Source: Scenedesmus sp. ARA3 (Eukaryota > Chlorophyta > Chlorophyceae > Sphaeropleales > Scenedesmaceae). From it: a stretch of DNA of 64,000 bases. How positions within the stretch are numbered: position 1 is the stretch's first letter; every line of letters begins with the position of its first letter. Both the position numbers and the translations under genes were made by a program. Below, piece after piece: positions 11,215 to 22,687 of this stretch. Below the pieces are notes generated by a model. It did not search any database and was not told where the DNA came from. It saw nothing but the letters and a program-made list of their open reading frames with translations. The DNA lies in NCBI GenBank assembly GCA_004335835.1, contig RWJK01000905.1, positions 62,001-126,000 on the forward strand. Direction: 5' to 3'.

Positions 11215-11952
11215 CTAGTCGCCACCACCACCACCGCCGCCGCCGCCGTCGCCGCCGCCATCACCGCCGCCACAGCAGGCAGGCGGCGCAAACCACATGC
11301 CGTACACGTGCGCGTCTGCTGTCGTGCCGCGGCGGCCGTCCGCTGTGGGCGTTGTGATGAAATCGTCGTACGCCTTCTTTGCGCCGCTGACCAGCAGGTC
11401 TATGTAGGCTGTGAACTGCACTTCGGTGAGCTGCTGCTGCTGCTGCTGCACAGCAGAGCCTGCCTGTACAACGGCCAGCTGCAGCGCCAGCTGGATGGGC
11501 CGGATGCGCTGCACGCAGCGAATGCAGCATGCAGAGGGCGGGGTTTACTAAACCTAGTAGGTTCAGGGTGCTCGTTTTCTAGGTTTGTACCAAAGACAGC
11601 AGCAGCTGCAGCGCCAGCTGGCTGGGCCGGCTGCGCTGCACACAAATGCTTGAGGAGTACTCGCGGCTAGTACGCTACAGCTGATCCTACAGGGTGATGT
11701 GGCGTACTTTCACTGGCTACATGGCACCAGTCTTACGCATCAGGGGCCGCTCTTGTGTGTTTGAGTACAGAGAGGAAACAGACCGGAATTCAGGGACACA
11801 CTCACTGGCAGGATGTTGCCTCCATGTGCAGCAAACACCTCTTGTGCTGCTTCTGGCGCCTTGGCAGCAGGCAGGCAGCCTTGGACTTGGTGCCTGACAA
11901 AGGCCAGCCGGGTCTCGCTGGCAACCTGCTCGTTGTCTATATCACCACATGC
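11215..11952 (-). CDS. Unrecognised protein, last two exons
   Basis: Exons 11952-11806 and 11508-11215, both phase 0, with acceptors GCAG|GCA and GTGCAG|CGC and donor CCA|GTGAGT. The joined protein reads DIDNEQVASETRLAFVRHQV in the first exon, RIRPIQLALQLAVVQAGSA and FTAYIDLLVSGAKKAYDDFI in the second, and ends in a Gly/Asp run of about 18 residues. It looks helical and soluble; I do not recognise the family. The 5' exons, expected above 11,960, could not be placed. Part of the second exon's 5' edge is echoed in the intron. Confidence 0.5.
11595..11640 (-). repeat. Partial copy of the 5' edge of the 11508-11215 exon
   Basis: The stretch GCAGCTGCAGCGCCAGCTGG and its continuation repeat about 40 bp of the exon start at 11475-11515 with a few changes, in the upstream intron. 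Confidence 0.65.
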
Positions 11953-12199
11953 CTGCAGGTGCCAGGAGTGCACGTGGTCAAAAGTGTGATCAGTTTGTTG
12001 TACAGTTGTGCAACAGCAAGGGCAGCGAGGCTGATGCGAGATGAATGCAGCAAACTGCGCACAAAGCGTGTGACATGAACGCTTGCAGGTTGCATTCAGG
12101 TGCATGCAGGTGTCTCGCAGTGCAGCAGCACTGCTGCAGCAGCAGGCCAGACAAGCAGCACAACCCAAGCTTGCATGGGACCTGCATATTTTCATAGTA

Positions 12200-14900
12200 C
12201 GTATACACCTTTTAACCTCAATCGGCTTCCAGACTGCAGCGAAACCTCACCTTGCCGCAACAACCACCCATCGCGCACGGTGACGATTGGCCGCTGTCAC
12301 AGATGAATCGTTGTTGCCTGATATCACCTTCGGATGCAATTTTACTTGATAAAACACTTGATTAGACTGTTGTATGAGTTGGAAAGATATAAAGGCTGCT
12401 TGAGCGCCCGGGCATATCAGTAAAGGCCTGATTCCACGGCCGTTTCTACGGACGGGGAATCGGGCGCCACGGTGCTCTGCCCTCAGAGCTTGGTTAGCAG
12501 AGCGTTGTCGTAATACTTTGCAAGCACATTCCAATGCGAACTGATATAAACTCAGATATGAGTGCGCTCCCCACATGTCAGGACAAGGGCCTGAGAATAT
12601 TCAGATAGGAGACAGGTGCGCTGTTTCAGCAGCACCGTGTGACACCATGCACGGCCAATTGTGCAGTGTCCGGCTGACGTACAGGCACCAAAAGGGAGTA
12701 CAGCCGACAGTGCCCTACAATTGCCGCAGCACAGCCTGCAGCATAACACAAAGGGTGTTGGCTAGGCAGCTGAGCAACCATAGTAAAACACTCTTGAATG
12801 CGGTCGGTGGCTACACCATGCGACGTCACTATTCAACCCAGCTTCCTTGCCAGCCAGCCAGCCAGCCACAATCGTGGCTGCAGCCTCATGCAGTTGTCAA
12901 ACAGTACTGACAACCACCAGCGCACCTGTCGCATGCGGCAAGGCATTGCACTGACTCAGTGCATATGATATGCCTCACACCAGCTGCACATGGCTGCCAG
13001 AGACTGTAAGCCCGACGGCATTCATGCAGCAGCAGCAAAAGCACGGCAAGCATTCGCAAGAGGGAACTAGCAGATGCTTGTGTAGCAATGACGCAACAGG
13101 CTAAAGTAAGACTCAAAGCATGCGGCACAAACTTGGCTTGAGCCAAGCCTCCACAAGACCAGCAAGTAAGCCACACTACAGGTCACAAAGCAGCAGGACT
13201 ACAGCTGCGAGTGACGCGCTCAGGGGTGCTGATGAATCATGGCAGCCCTAGCCATGCCCCTAGACAGATAACATTGAGGCAGCTAAGCAACAACCGTACA
13301 CACTGCCTCCTCCCTTCCTTGCTCAATGGTACAAGATGCCGATACTAGAGATGTGGTTATTGCGTGAAAGAGGCTAGCGCTCAGCAATCGCCTGTGACAA
13401 CTGCTGTGGTTGCATACTGCAACACTGCAACACTGCACCGCTGCAGTGGCAGCAGCAGTAGATGCAATGACGCCCCAGTAGCAGCAGCAGGAGCTGCTCA
13501 TGCAGGTGCACCTTGTGCAACCACGAGCCTAACACCGAGTGCAGCACCGCAGCAGCAGATGCAGCTGTGCTGATCAGCAGAAGTGCACAGCAAAGAGCTC
13601 TTATGGCTATGCAAAACAACTGTGCTGAGGCAGCGGACGTGCACAGCAGTGAGCTGCTGCAGCTATGCAAAACAAGTTCCTACGCAAGAAGAAGAAACAC
13701 TCTCAGCCACCACGCGCAAGCAACTCCAGATGCCTGGAGCTCTTCTCTGATGCAGAGGCTTGCAGACCCACTGGCAAAACCCCAGACCCCGCAAGCCTTG
13801 CACTGCCATGACAGCAGATCTAGCTAGCTTGATCTGGGCATACTGTACACGAGTCATCCCGTCCCATGCAGTGCACGCATACACACCCTTGTACACACAT
13901 ACAGCTCTGATGCACACATACACACCAATGCTGATACACACATGCACACGCTGATACAGACATACACACACAGTTGATGTGCAAGATTGCTTTCACATGT
14001 AGGGGACACACACACACAGCACAGGCTCCCATGCAGACACAGTCTTATCTTGCAGTGGTACACACAAGCAGACAGAAATCCACATAGATAAATTATTCTG
14101 CTGCCAGCCACACACAACAACCGCAACCACACACATCTTCACACAAGCCAGCAGCATGCAAGCAGCGCTCTTTTGCATGGCAGATGCCACGCTCCTTGCA
14201 CTTCATGCACGTCTACAATGCAGCGCATCAACTTTAGACTCTCATGCTCCAACCCACACCCCTAAATAGGGCGGTGCAGCAGCAGTGCACCACCTGCCGC
14301 AGCCACACTTACTTGGCTTGACTAACTTGATAGTAACGTGATGATCCGCAGCCTCGCCGCCCACCGCTAGCCACCCACAATGCACAACTGCGCCGCTCAT
14401 GCAACGTTCTAGCAACAAGAACCGGTGCCAGGGCCAGAACAAACGTGCTTGACCCAAGTGGCTGCACGCTAACCAACCACAACACACGCACCTGCGCTGT
14501 CACGCAGAGCTCACTACACTAAGCACCGCGGCCAGGGCTGTGTCGTGCGTGCTGAACCCAAACAACGCACTGCCATTGACCCACCACCAATCTGGCCGTC
14601 GCAGCAAACAACACAACCAGCTGCATCACATGCAGACGCTAGCAAGCGTTTGGCATAGCCTCAGGCAGCAGCTTGAAGGCATTTCGGCCACCAGGCAGCT
14701 AGCCTGCCCCATGCTACCGCAGCAGCACTCTGCAGACCAACTACCCGTTGAAATTGTGCACAGGCAGCCTCAGGCTCAGGAGCCTTGCCTGCTACGAAGC
14801 CTGCAGCAAGCTGCGCTGTTGTACTGCTATTGTACAGCAGCGTCAGCAGGCCTAGCAGCCCTGCCTGCTTCCAATCCTCACCACTAGTGCACGCCAACTG
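12200..14900. other. CA-rich non-coding region downstream of the BTB gene
   Basis: I see no conserved coding sequence. The plus strand is CA-rich, so the minus strand is GT-rich, as in other downstream regions here. It includes a degenerate CACA/TACACACA array at about 13,860-14,060. The 5' exons of the 11215-11952 gene may lie at its left end. Confidence 0.45.
12636..12730. repeat. Dispersed repeat, copy 2
   Basis: Second copy of the repeat at 11026-11118, with the same ordered blocks and small indels. No terminal repeats or target duplications seen. Confidence 0.75.
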
Positions 14901-14914
14901 CACTCAGGGCAGTG

Positions 14915-15130
14915 CTGCACCACCCTCGCCATCTGCCACTGCGCCCATCACCCCAGGCGGCCCCCAGCCATTGCCACTCGCCCGCCTGCTGCCAGCCGCG
15001 CTCCCTGCTGCTGCCCCATCCGCTGGCGCACCGCGTGCTGCAGCTGCTTTTGCGGCGTGTGTTTTGTGCACCAGCTCGTGTGTGAGCACGAGTGCTTGCG
15101 GCTGCCCCTGCTGCAGCAGGTCAACACAAC
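14915..15130 (-). repeat. Copy of the 3' part of BTB-gene exon 10
   Basis: Repeats the region of exon 10 encoding LTHELVHKIHAAKA through WGPPGVMGAV with about 90 percent similarity by eye, including an equivalent stop. It lies downstream of the real stop, so it is a 3'-terminal echo. Confidence 0.8.
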
Positions 15131-15167
15131 CTCACTAGGCAGCTGATCAAGAGCCTTACGCAGCAGC

Positions 15168-18100
15168 TCAAGGCAGGGCAGCACCACCCTCACCATCCAC
15201 CACTGCACCCATCACCCCAGGCGGGCCCCACCCATTGCCACTCGCCCGCCTGCTGCCAGCAGTACTCCCTGCTGCTGCCGCATCTGCTGGCGCACCGCCT
15301 GCTGCTGTTGCCTTTGCTGCATGGATCTTGTGCACGAGCTCGTGTGTGAGCACCAGGGCTTGCGGCTGCCCCTGCTGCAGCAGGTCAACCTCGCAGCAGC
15401 CGAAGAGGCGCAGGTTGCGCAGGCACAGCCGGAACACAGAGTCCTCCTGGCGATCTGTGCCCACCTGCAAATCATTCACAAGGCAGCAATGCACAAAGCG
15501 TCACCACAATGCAGCAGCAGCAGCCGAAGAGGCGCAGGTTGCGCAGGCACAGCCGGAACACAGAGTCCTCCTGGCGATCCGTGCCCACCTGCGGTAAAAG
15601 ACGGTGCACACTTGCACAACAAGAAACCACAAGTCTGCAATATCAAAACGGTGGCGACGGCTGCAAGCAAACCTGTGCTGCCGCTCTGCTCAGTTGCAAA
15701 ATGACACAGGTGCAGCACCAGGGTGCCAGTAGTAAACAAAAGAGTGACACCTCAGACGGAAGCAGCAGCTGGCAGGAATGCGGTGCTGTACGAGGGAGGC
15801 TAAAAACGATTGAAGTGAGCGGTGGTTACAAGCTGTTATGTGCCACTGCGGCATCCTGCGTGCAGGCCGCCCTATGTTCAGCCCATCTGCTCTCCTCAGC
15901 TCACCAGCTTGATGGACCTCCAAGGCGTGTCCTGCCCTGGCTTGGCCACCATCACCTCAAAGGCTTCATTGGCACTAGGCCTGCAGCAGCAGCAGCAGCA
16001 GCAATAGCCAAGCAGTTGGTCTTGCAGTGCCTGATTTGGGATGCGGTTTACTGACCAAGCGTAAGGGAACACATGCCCCGGAAATGTGGTAAGGCAGTTG
16101 CTCAAACGTGCCAGCAGCCGGCCCCTATATGCCCTTAACTTGCAAGACTGTTGAATCAACCCTGGCCTATGCGCGTTGAGAGACTCCAACAATATTTGCT
16201 TAAAATGCACTGCTGAAGCGTGCACTTGCACTGACCATCAGAATGAGTATCATTGAAGCTGCCATGGCACATACACGCATGTTGAGGCACTGCAATCTCA
16301 GTACCAATTGCTTGTGCTGGGCAGTTTCCTGTAAATTCCTCACCTCGCCATGAGCTTGCTGAAGGGCCCTGCAGCGTCTGCTGCCGTCAGCGTCTGCCAG
16401 TTGCGCATGCGGAAGTAGCCGCTGCGCCGGTGGCCGTGGCTGAACACATACCTGCAAAATGTACAGAAAACAACAGCATGCACGGGAAAGTGAGCAATGT
16501 GCCTCGGCTGGACACATGTCTGTGAAGCAAATTTGCGCTTGCGGAAGTAGCCGCTGCGCCGGTGGCCGTGGCTGAACACATGCCTGCGGCAACAACAGAG
16601 TGCATTCGCGTAAACGTGAGCCGTGCCATGGCTGAACTCAGTATGTGAAGCAACAGCGCCTGTGGCCGTGCCTGAACACATACCTGTGGGAAACATCACA
16701 CCGTTAATGGCAAGTGGGTGAGCAGGCAAGTAAGCAACAAGGCGCTTGTGCAGGTGCCGAGACCACGTGCGGCGGCCTCCGTGTCTGAAAGCGGTGCTGC
16801 TACATTACAGTGCTTCTTCTCCCTAACCGAAGCAAGTGAGGCCGACGTTGCTGTTGCTTTGGTTAACTCCATGCGCCAACACAACCATCCGATACAATCA
16901 AGCACCAGTGTGTAGATCTGACTCACTTTGTGAGCCGCACCACGCGCACGTTGGCCGGCAGCACCACCTGCACCCACGGCATGGGCTCGCTGCTCTCATC
17001 CGTCTCAAACCAGGCGTCAGGGTCTGCGCTGAGCACGTGCTCCGGCTGGCCCTCAGACACGCCAGAGACACGCACGCTGCACAGCGGCGCTACCTGCGGC
17101 AGCAACCACAATTACGGATGAGAGCATGTAGGGTGGGTGCATGCACATTGGGATGTGCAAGGAACAGTGCTTGGGCTGGCCTTCAGACACGCCAGAAACA
17201 CGCACGCTGCACAGCACACGACCTGCAGCAGCCACAGATTGATGCACAGCAACACATAACAGTCAGCACGCCATTTTTCAGGACCTATTCGAGAATTGGG
17301 TCAGGCTTGTTGGTCCAAGATGTGTGTATAATGGTGCTCACGGCCCTCAGACACGGCAGATACACGCACACTGAACAGCGGCACTACCTGAAGAAGCAGC
17401 AGCATTACAAATTACACCAGCGTATGGCAACAGGTAGCCAGTTGCCGTTTCCCAGGAGTTCTCAAAGCCTGATGCACCCACGTGTGTCCAGATGTCTTCC
17501 AGTGCCAGCGTAAGCGTCCTGCTGCCACCCACATGTTGCCGCATTTCCTTAAAGTTCAAAAAGGACAAGTTATTTGAAGCCAAAACAATTGTTTACATCA
17601 GTAGGGCCTTGCTGATGTAAGGCCCAGGTACACATCGACAATATAACAATGCACCCACGTGTGTCCAGATGTCTTCCAGAGCCAGTGTGAGCATCCTGCT
17701 ACCACCCGGCAGCCGACAGCATCAGCAGGTGCCAGGACCCACATATGTGCATGTAACTATCCTCTCACATACCACCCATTGCATCAGTTGCTCTGACGAC
17801 AAGCGTCAGTAAAGTAACAGGTGGTCAGTGTGCTGCCTTGCTCATGTGTGTCCAGATGTCCTCCAGCGCTAGCGTGAGCGTCCTGCTGCCGCCCGACAAC
17901 CACAACGCCCATTGCAGCAGTTACTAATGGCAACAAGTATCAGTAAAGTAACAGGTGGTCGGTGTGCTGCCTTGCTCATGCGTGTCCCAATGTCTTCCAG
18001 CGCCAGTGTTAGCGTCCTGCTGCCGCCCGGCAGCCAATAGCGGCAATTACACTTAGTACAATTGCCGCTTCATGAATAGCACCCTATGAAACAGCAGTGG

Positions 18101-21100
18101 GTATGCAACACAATCATGGGATTTCTGCACCTACATGTGTCCAGATGTCTTCCAGCGCCAGTGTGAGCGTCCTGCTGCCGCCCGGCAGCCAATAGCGGCA
18201 ATTACACTTAGTACAATTGCCGCTTCATGAATAGCACCCTATGAAACAGCAGTGGGTATGCAACACAATCATGGGATTTCTGCACCTACATGTGTCCCAA
18301 TGTCTTCCAGCGCCAGTGTTAGCGTCCTGCTGCCGCCCGGCAGCCAATAGCGGCAATTACACTTAGTACAATTGCCGCTTCATGAATAGCACCCTATGAA
18401 ACAGCAGTGGGTATGCAACACAATCATGGGATTTCTGCACCTACATGTGTCCAGATGTCTTCCAGCGCCAGTGTGAGCGTCCTGCTGCCGCCCGGCAGCC
18501 TGTAGCGCCCATCACAGCAGTAGGTGGGCCGCGGCGGCGGCTGCAGGCCTGCTGCTGCTGCTGCTGGCTCGTCCATAGAGGCCAGCCGGCCCATGGCTCC
18601 TGCCAGCAGCAGCTGCGAGGGCAGCTGCGGGTGGTGAGAGAGGCTGCTGAACAGCTTGTTGTCCAGGTAGAGGAAGCGCACCTGCAGTTGATATAACAAA
18701 TGTGACAAGTTGATAACAAGATGACAGGTCGACGTCATGAGGGCCAGATGCTTGTGGGTACAGTTTGTTGCCCATGGCTCCTGCCAGCAGCAGCTGCGAG
18801 GGCAGCTGCGGGTGGTGAGACAGGCTGCTCAACAGCTTGTTATCCAGGTAGAGGAAGCGCACCTGTAGGTCAAATTTAATAAGATCATGACAATGAGACA
18901 TGTCATGAATAACAAGATAATGACAGCGCGACAGATCAGCTTTGTTGGTGAGGGAAGCTGCTGAGCAGCTTGTTGTCCAGGTAGAGGAAGCGCACCTGTG
19001 GGTCAACAGTAACACGTTAAAGACAACGAGACACGTCAAAAGAAACAAGATATTGACAATGGTGGTGAGACTAGCTGCTGAGCAGCTTGTTGTCGAGGTA
19101 GAGGAAGCGCACCTGCGGTCAAATGTAACGATGTGACATGTCAGTGACAATATGACGTGACAGGTCAACATCGTGACGGCCAAATGCTTGTGGGTGCAAT
19201 TTGCTGTCCAGGTGAAGGATGCGTTCCTGCAGCGTATCTGGAGGGTAGTTGACGCAACATTTGACACCTGGTGCTTTTGGCCAAAAGCGTAATCAGGGCC
19301 AGTAACTCTTGCAGCATAGGTTGCGTTTGCACACGCATGAACTTTGCATGAAGACTTCAACCTCATGACATTTCGTGTTACCCTGGACCATCTGCAAGAG
19401 GAGGCTGCTGCTGCTGCTCTGGTACTTGCTGTGCAGCACACCACAGCAACACTGGCGCTGCAACCACGCCTGCCTGCCAAGTGGCTGCTCCCCTCTCTTC
19501 AGATGATGGTTGTTGCTGATGCTGCTGCTGCTGCTGCCACCGCTGCAGTTGCGCTGCAGTTGCTCACCTCTCCGCAGATGGCTGCCGCCTCGTGTGGCTC
19601 CACCTCTGTGCTGGACAGGTAGCTCATCACAAAGCAAACCACTGGTTCTGTAACAACCCCTGCCGCCCTCCCCTCCCCCCCTCAACTGGTGTGGCTGCTC
19701 ACCTCTCCCCAGATGGCTGCTGCATCGTGTGGCTCCACCTCTGTGCTGGACAGGTAGCTCATCACAAAGCGCAGCACCTGCTGCTCACAGTGTACCAGCA
19801 GCTCCTGCAGGATGAGCGGCACATTTGTGCAACAGAACAACAACAACAACACAACACAATTGCTGTTAAACATATGTGCTGGACAGGTAGCTCATCACGA
19901 AGCGTAGCACCTGCTGCTCATAGTGCACCAGCATCCCCTGCAGGATGACCGGCAGGCACACCAGAAAGGCATCGCTACGTCACACATCTGTGCACATCAG
20001 CCTGGTGCAGGTAGCTCATCACAAAGCGCAGCACCTGCTGCTCACAGTGCACCAGCAGCTCCTGCAGGACAACAGGCACAACAGAAACACTACTGGTACA
20101 TCACTTCTGTGCACATCGGCATAGTGCAGCTTTAGCTGTCCTGCTGCCAAACACGCCTCCCCAACGTGCGCAAACCATTGACTAGCACTGGGCTGCTCAG
20201 ACAAGGTGGTGCCGTCGACTCTCTGTTACAACCTTGACACATTAATTGTTGGGATGGATGTTATAACGATTGTTATGACACATGTGTGCTGCGCCTCACC
20301 GGGTGGCGCAGGATCTCCAGCACCACTGCAGCTGGCAGCCCTGACACGTCATGGTCATACAAAAAGTGAAAGCCTGCACAGCGCACAGCGCACAGCACAT
20401 GTTTAAACTGCAGGCCACGAGAGCATCAAGCATATCGCTTAAATACAGATCTGCAAGCAGTGCAAGAGTTGGAAGCCTGCACAGCGCACAGCACATGTTT
20501 GAACTGCAGCACACGAGAGCATCGACCATATTTCACAGATAAGCAAGCAGAACAATACGTGAAAGCCTGCAAAACGCACAGAACGCAGTACACATATCAC
20601 ACTAAAAGCGCAGCACACAACAGCATCCAGCACATATCAGCAGATCCTCAAGCACGTGGCACCGCCATTGCAGCAACATGCAGGTGCCACAAGGCTTGTC
20701 ACAGCGTTGTATGGCATGTGCAGTACCACGTTGGACCAGCCCACTCGCATCAAGCACAAAGCATTGCATTCTATATGAATCTGCTGGCGTACCTTGTGCT
20801 GCCAGCGCCACGCACTGCTGCTGTATGTCGCTGATGTTGTGCTTCACTGCCTTGCGCAAGTACCGAATGCAATTGGAGGTGTGCAGGTGCTGCCCGATGA
20901 ACTCGAGGCAATAGGCGTCCACGCTGGACACCAGCAGCTGCCTTGACAATGACAGCAGCGCCAGCGCGTTGCCTTCGTTGACTGTGATGCTGTCTTTGTA
21001 AAAGTAGTCAACCAGCAGCGGCCATACCTGCAGGAAAGAGCAGATTGTAGTGGCACAGCCATCGGCAACACCACAATTGCTTCCAGCCAGAGTTGGCAGA

Positions 21101-21726
21101 GCATCCTGCACTCACAGCCGCTATCCTTGCAAGTACAACCAAGCACCTGATTGGAAAGGCTATTGTCCTTCCTGCATGAACCAATATTGATGGCGACAGC
21201 TCCTAGCAAAGTTTGGTCAACTCACCGCTTCACTCTTCTCCAGATGCAGCTCAATGACTTTGCTGCGGCTCTCAGTGAACTCTCCTGCAAGCGCCCTGTA
21301 GAAGAACTCACTGCGGCTAGCCAGCAGCAGGCTATGCAGCCTCCAATCGCCAGAGGAGGTGGTGACTGTCACGTCACAGAAGTCTGTGCATGTGTGTGGC
21401 AAATGATACATAGCAGGCTGATGGTGAGTGAGTGTTGGATGTGTGAGGCAACTGGGTAGCAGGTGGCGATGTGGCGACAATAGCGCAGCATATGGCTGCA
21501 GATGGTCCCGCTGTGTGCAGGTTGAAAACCAGGAAGAAAGCCCCAGCTGACGTACACCAGTTGCAGCTGCAATTGTGCTGGTGGCTGCGATAAGACCAGC
21601 TGCATCTCTTCTGCTGATGGGCCAGGCAGCAGGAATCCAAGGGTCCACCTCACCTCCAGAGCCAGACCGGTCCTGAAAGCGGGAGAAGCCACTTCCAAAG
21701 CCTTCACCGTACGTGCGCTCTTCCAT
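15168..21726 (-). CDS. BTB/POZ-BACK protein with discoidin (F5/8C)-like C-terminal region
   Basis: Ten minus-strand exons: 21726-21654, 21383-21226, 21027-20793, 20373-20300, 19804-19703, 18681-18445, 17093-16927, 16451-16344, 15980-15905 and 15464-15168. All phases agree, giving 508 residues. BTB: FCDVTVTTSSGDWRLHSLLL (26-45) to the end of exon 3. BACK: exons 4-6, with GFHFLYDHDVSGLPAAVVLE, HCEQQVLRFVMSYL and VRFLYLDNKL. Exons 7-10 carry WVQVVLPANVRVVRLTK, YVFSHGHRRSGYFRMRNW and FRLCLRNLRLFG, the pattern of a discoidin-type fold. The arrangement resembles plant BTB proteins such as Arabidopsis At2g30600; those usually serve as Cullin-3 adaptors, which is inference here. The His/Ala-rich tail after residue 435 is unusual. 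Seven of ten exons have edge copies in adjacent introns, about 21 in all. Confidence 0.85.
15508..15593 (-). repeat. Copy of the 5' edge of BTB-gene exon 10
   Basis: Reads GTDRQEDSVFRLCLRNLRLF like the real exon start at 15464 and lies in the intron upstream, about 130 bp away. It keeps an acceptor-like CAG. Confidence 0.85.
16538..16684 (-). repeat. Copies of the 5' edge of BTB-gene exon 8
   Basis: Two partial copies (about 16,538-16,580 and 16,655-16,684) of the exon start encoding VFSHGHRRSGYFR lie upstream of the real exon at 16451. The farther one keeps only about 30 bp. Confidence 0.8.
17165..17390 (-). repeat. Copies of the 5' edge of BTB-gene exon 7
   Basis: About 17,165-17,222 and 17,340-17,390 repeat the exon 7 start (CSVRVSGVSEGQP) in the upstream intron, with substitutions. 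Confidence 0.8.
17482..18345 (-). repeat. Six copies of the 3' edge of BTB-gene exon 6
   Basis: Copies at about 17,482, 17,652, 17,845, 17,978, 18,131 and 18,291 repeat the exon end encoding GSRTLTLALEDIWTHV plus the donor, all in the downstream intron. Most keep the reading frame and a GT donor, although several carry substitutions. Confidence 0.88.
18036..18445. repeat. 155-bp tandem array containing an exon end, a donor and a palindrome
   Basis: The string AATAGCGGCAATTACAC recurs at 18036, 18191 and 18346, an exact 155-bp period with very few differences. Each unit holds the exon 6 3' edge, the donor, and GCGGCAATT...AATTGCCGC, a perfect 9-bp inverted repeat with an 11-bp loop. The near identity suggests recent expansion. 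Confidence 0.92.
18773..19230 (-). repeat. Four copies of the 5' edge of BTB-gene exon 6
   Basis: Acceptor-plus-exon-start copies (VRFLYLDNKL...SSL) have acceptors near 18,866, 19,000, 19,116 and 19,221, spaced about 185, 134, 116 and 105 bp from the real acceptor outward. The nearest copies about 90 bp of exon and the farthest is decayed. Confidence 0.88.
19562..20067 (-). repeat. Three edge copies of BTB-gene exon 5
   Basis: One 3'-edge copy (19,562-19,640; STEVEPHEAAAICGE) lies downstream of the real exon (19804-19703). Two 5'-edge copies (about 19,873-19,945 and 19,999-20,067; HCEQQVLRFVMSYL) lie upstream. Confidence 0.87.
20466..20640 (-). repeat. Two decayed copies of the BTB-gene exon 4 acceptor region
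   Basis: Blocks starting near 20,470 and 20,570 repeat the acceptor and the first bases of exon 4 (AGFQLLHCL and AGFHVLFCL against GFHFLYDHD) with shared upstream intron sequence, at about 100-bp spacing. Confidence 0.7.
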
Positions 21727-22687
21727 GCCGTCTAAGCAGGCGTGGGTATCCACGACTACGCCAGGACTCGTTCCCGGGCAAGCAGCAGTTTGTTGCCTAG
21801 TCAGCCTGGAGCAAGTTCGAGTAAGCGATTGGCAATACCAAGATCGAGATCGCTATGTACATCAGCAATTCAATCAAAAAAGCAGCAATTGGCCTGTGTG
21901 CGTTGTTGTCAACACAGCAGTCGGATTGCAATTCGCTCTAGGCTTGCCGTGTACATGATACGTCTGACAGACGAGCATAAGACTACCTTCACTTGAAGTA
22001 GATCCACGATGTCTTGTCACCGAGTCATAGTGACATGCAGTCATACAGTTGAATGGGTACGGCACACTGTGGGTGGCCATGGTGCGGATGTTGTTTGTTT
22101 TACACTAACACACGACACTTCAATGCAGCTAACATCAATCAGCAGGGTTCTTGAATGTGGTCAGGTTGGCTGGTAGCCCACAGCCCGGGTCGCCAGCAAC
22201 TGCAGGCAGATCACTAGTTCAGCCATAACCTGCAGATGCTGCGTGGGCTGTAGCGGGACCAAGCAATACAGCAAATCAAGCAGATACTGATGGTTTTTTT
22301 CTGCGTAATAAACATTCTCAGCCAGGTGTATGTTATCAGGCTGCAGGTGTGTTGCTGCAAGTGTGGCATGCTGGCAGTATGAAGCCTTACTCTGAGGACT
22401 GTGTCGTCAAGGGGCAAGCACCTGGGAAGGTCATTAGGCTCACTGAGAACATTTACATGTCTCAATAACACTTTGTGCCTGTGTGCAGTACAGTGGTGTC
22501 TGCAAAGCCAAGGTTGGGTGGTGTGACTGTCACACTGTAACAGCTTGGTCCATGGCACTCGCGTCGAACTTCCCTTGCCCAATTGCGGCGTTCAAGTGTC
22601 CCTTAACCTTACTCCTTTTGACGTTGACTCAAGCGCTCGCGGGCTGAGATCGTATTGTTGAAGAATCGAATCTACGCCTGGCGCGTG
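21727..22687. promoter_or_regulatory. Divergent intergenic region, BTB gene / damage-control phosphatase
   Basis: About 960 bp between divergent start codons. No coding signal, clear TATA box or repeat seen; extra 5' exons are possible. Confidence 0.45.

Noticed and set aside
14661..14903. Minus-strand frame with GEDWKQAGLLGLLTLL as an extra BTB-gene exon
   Set aside because: It follows the stop of the duplicated exon 10 end, and I found no splice linking it. Probably 3' UTR.
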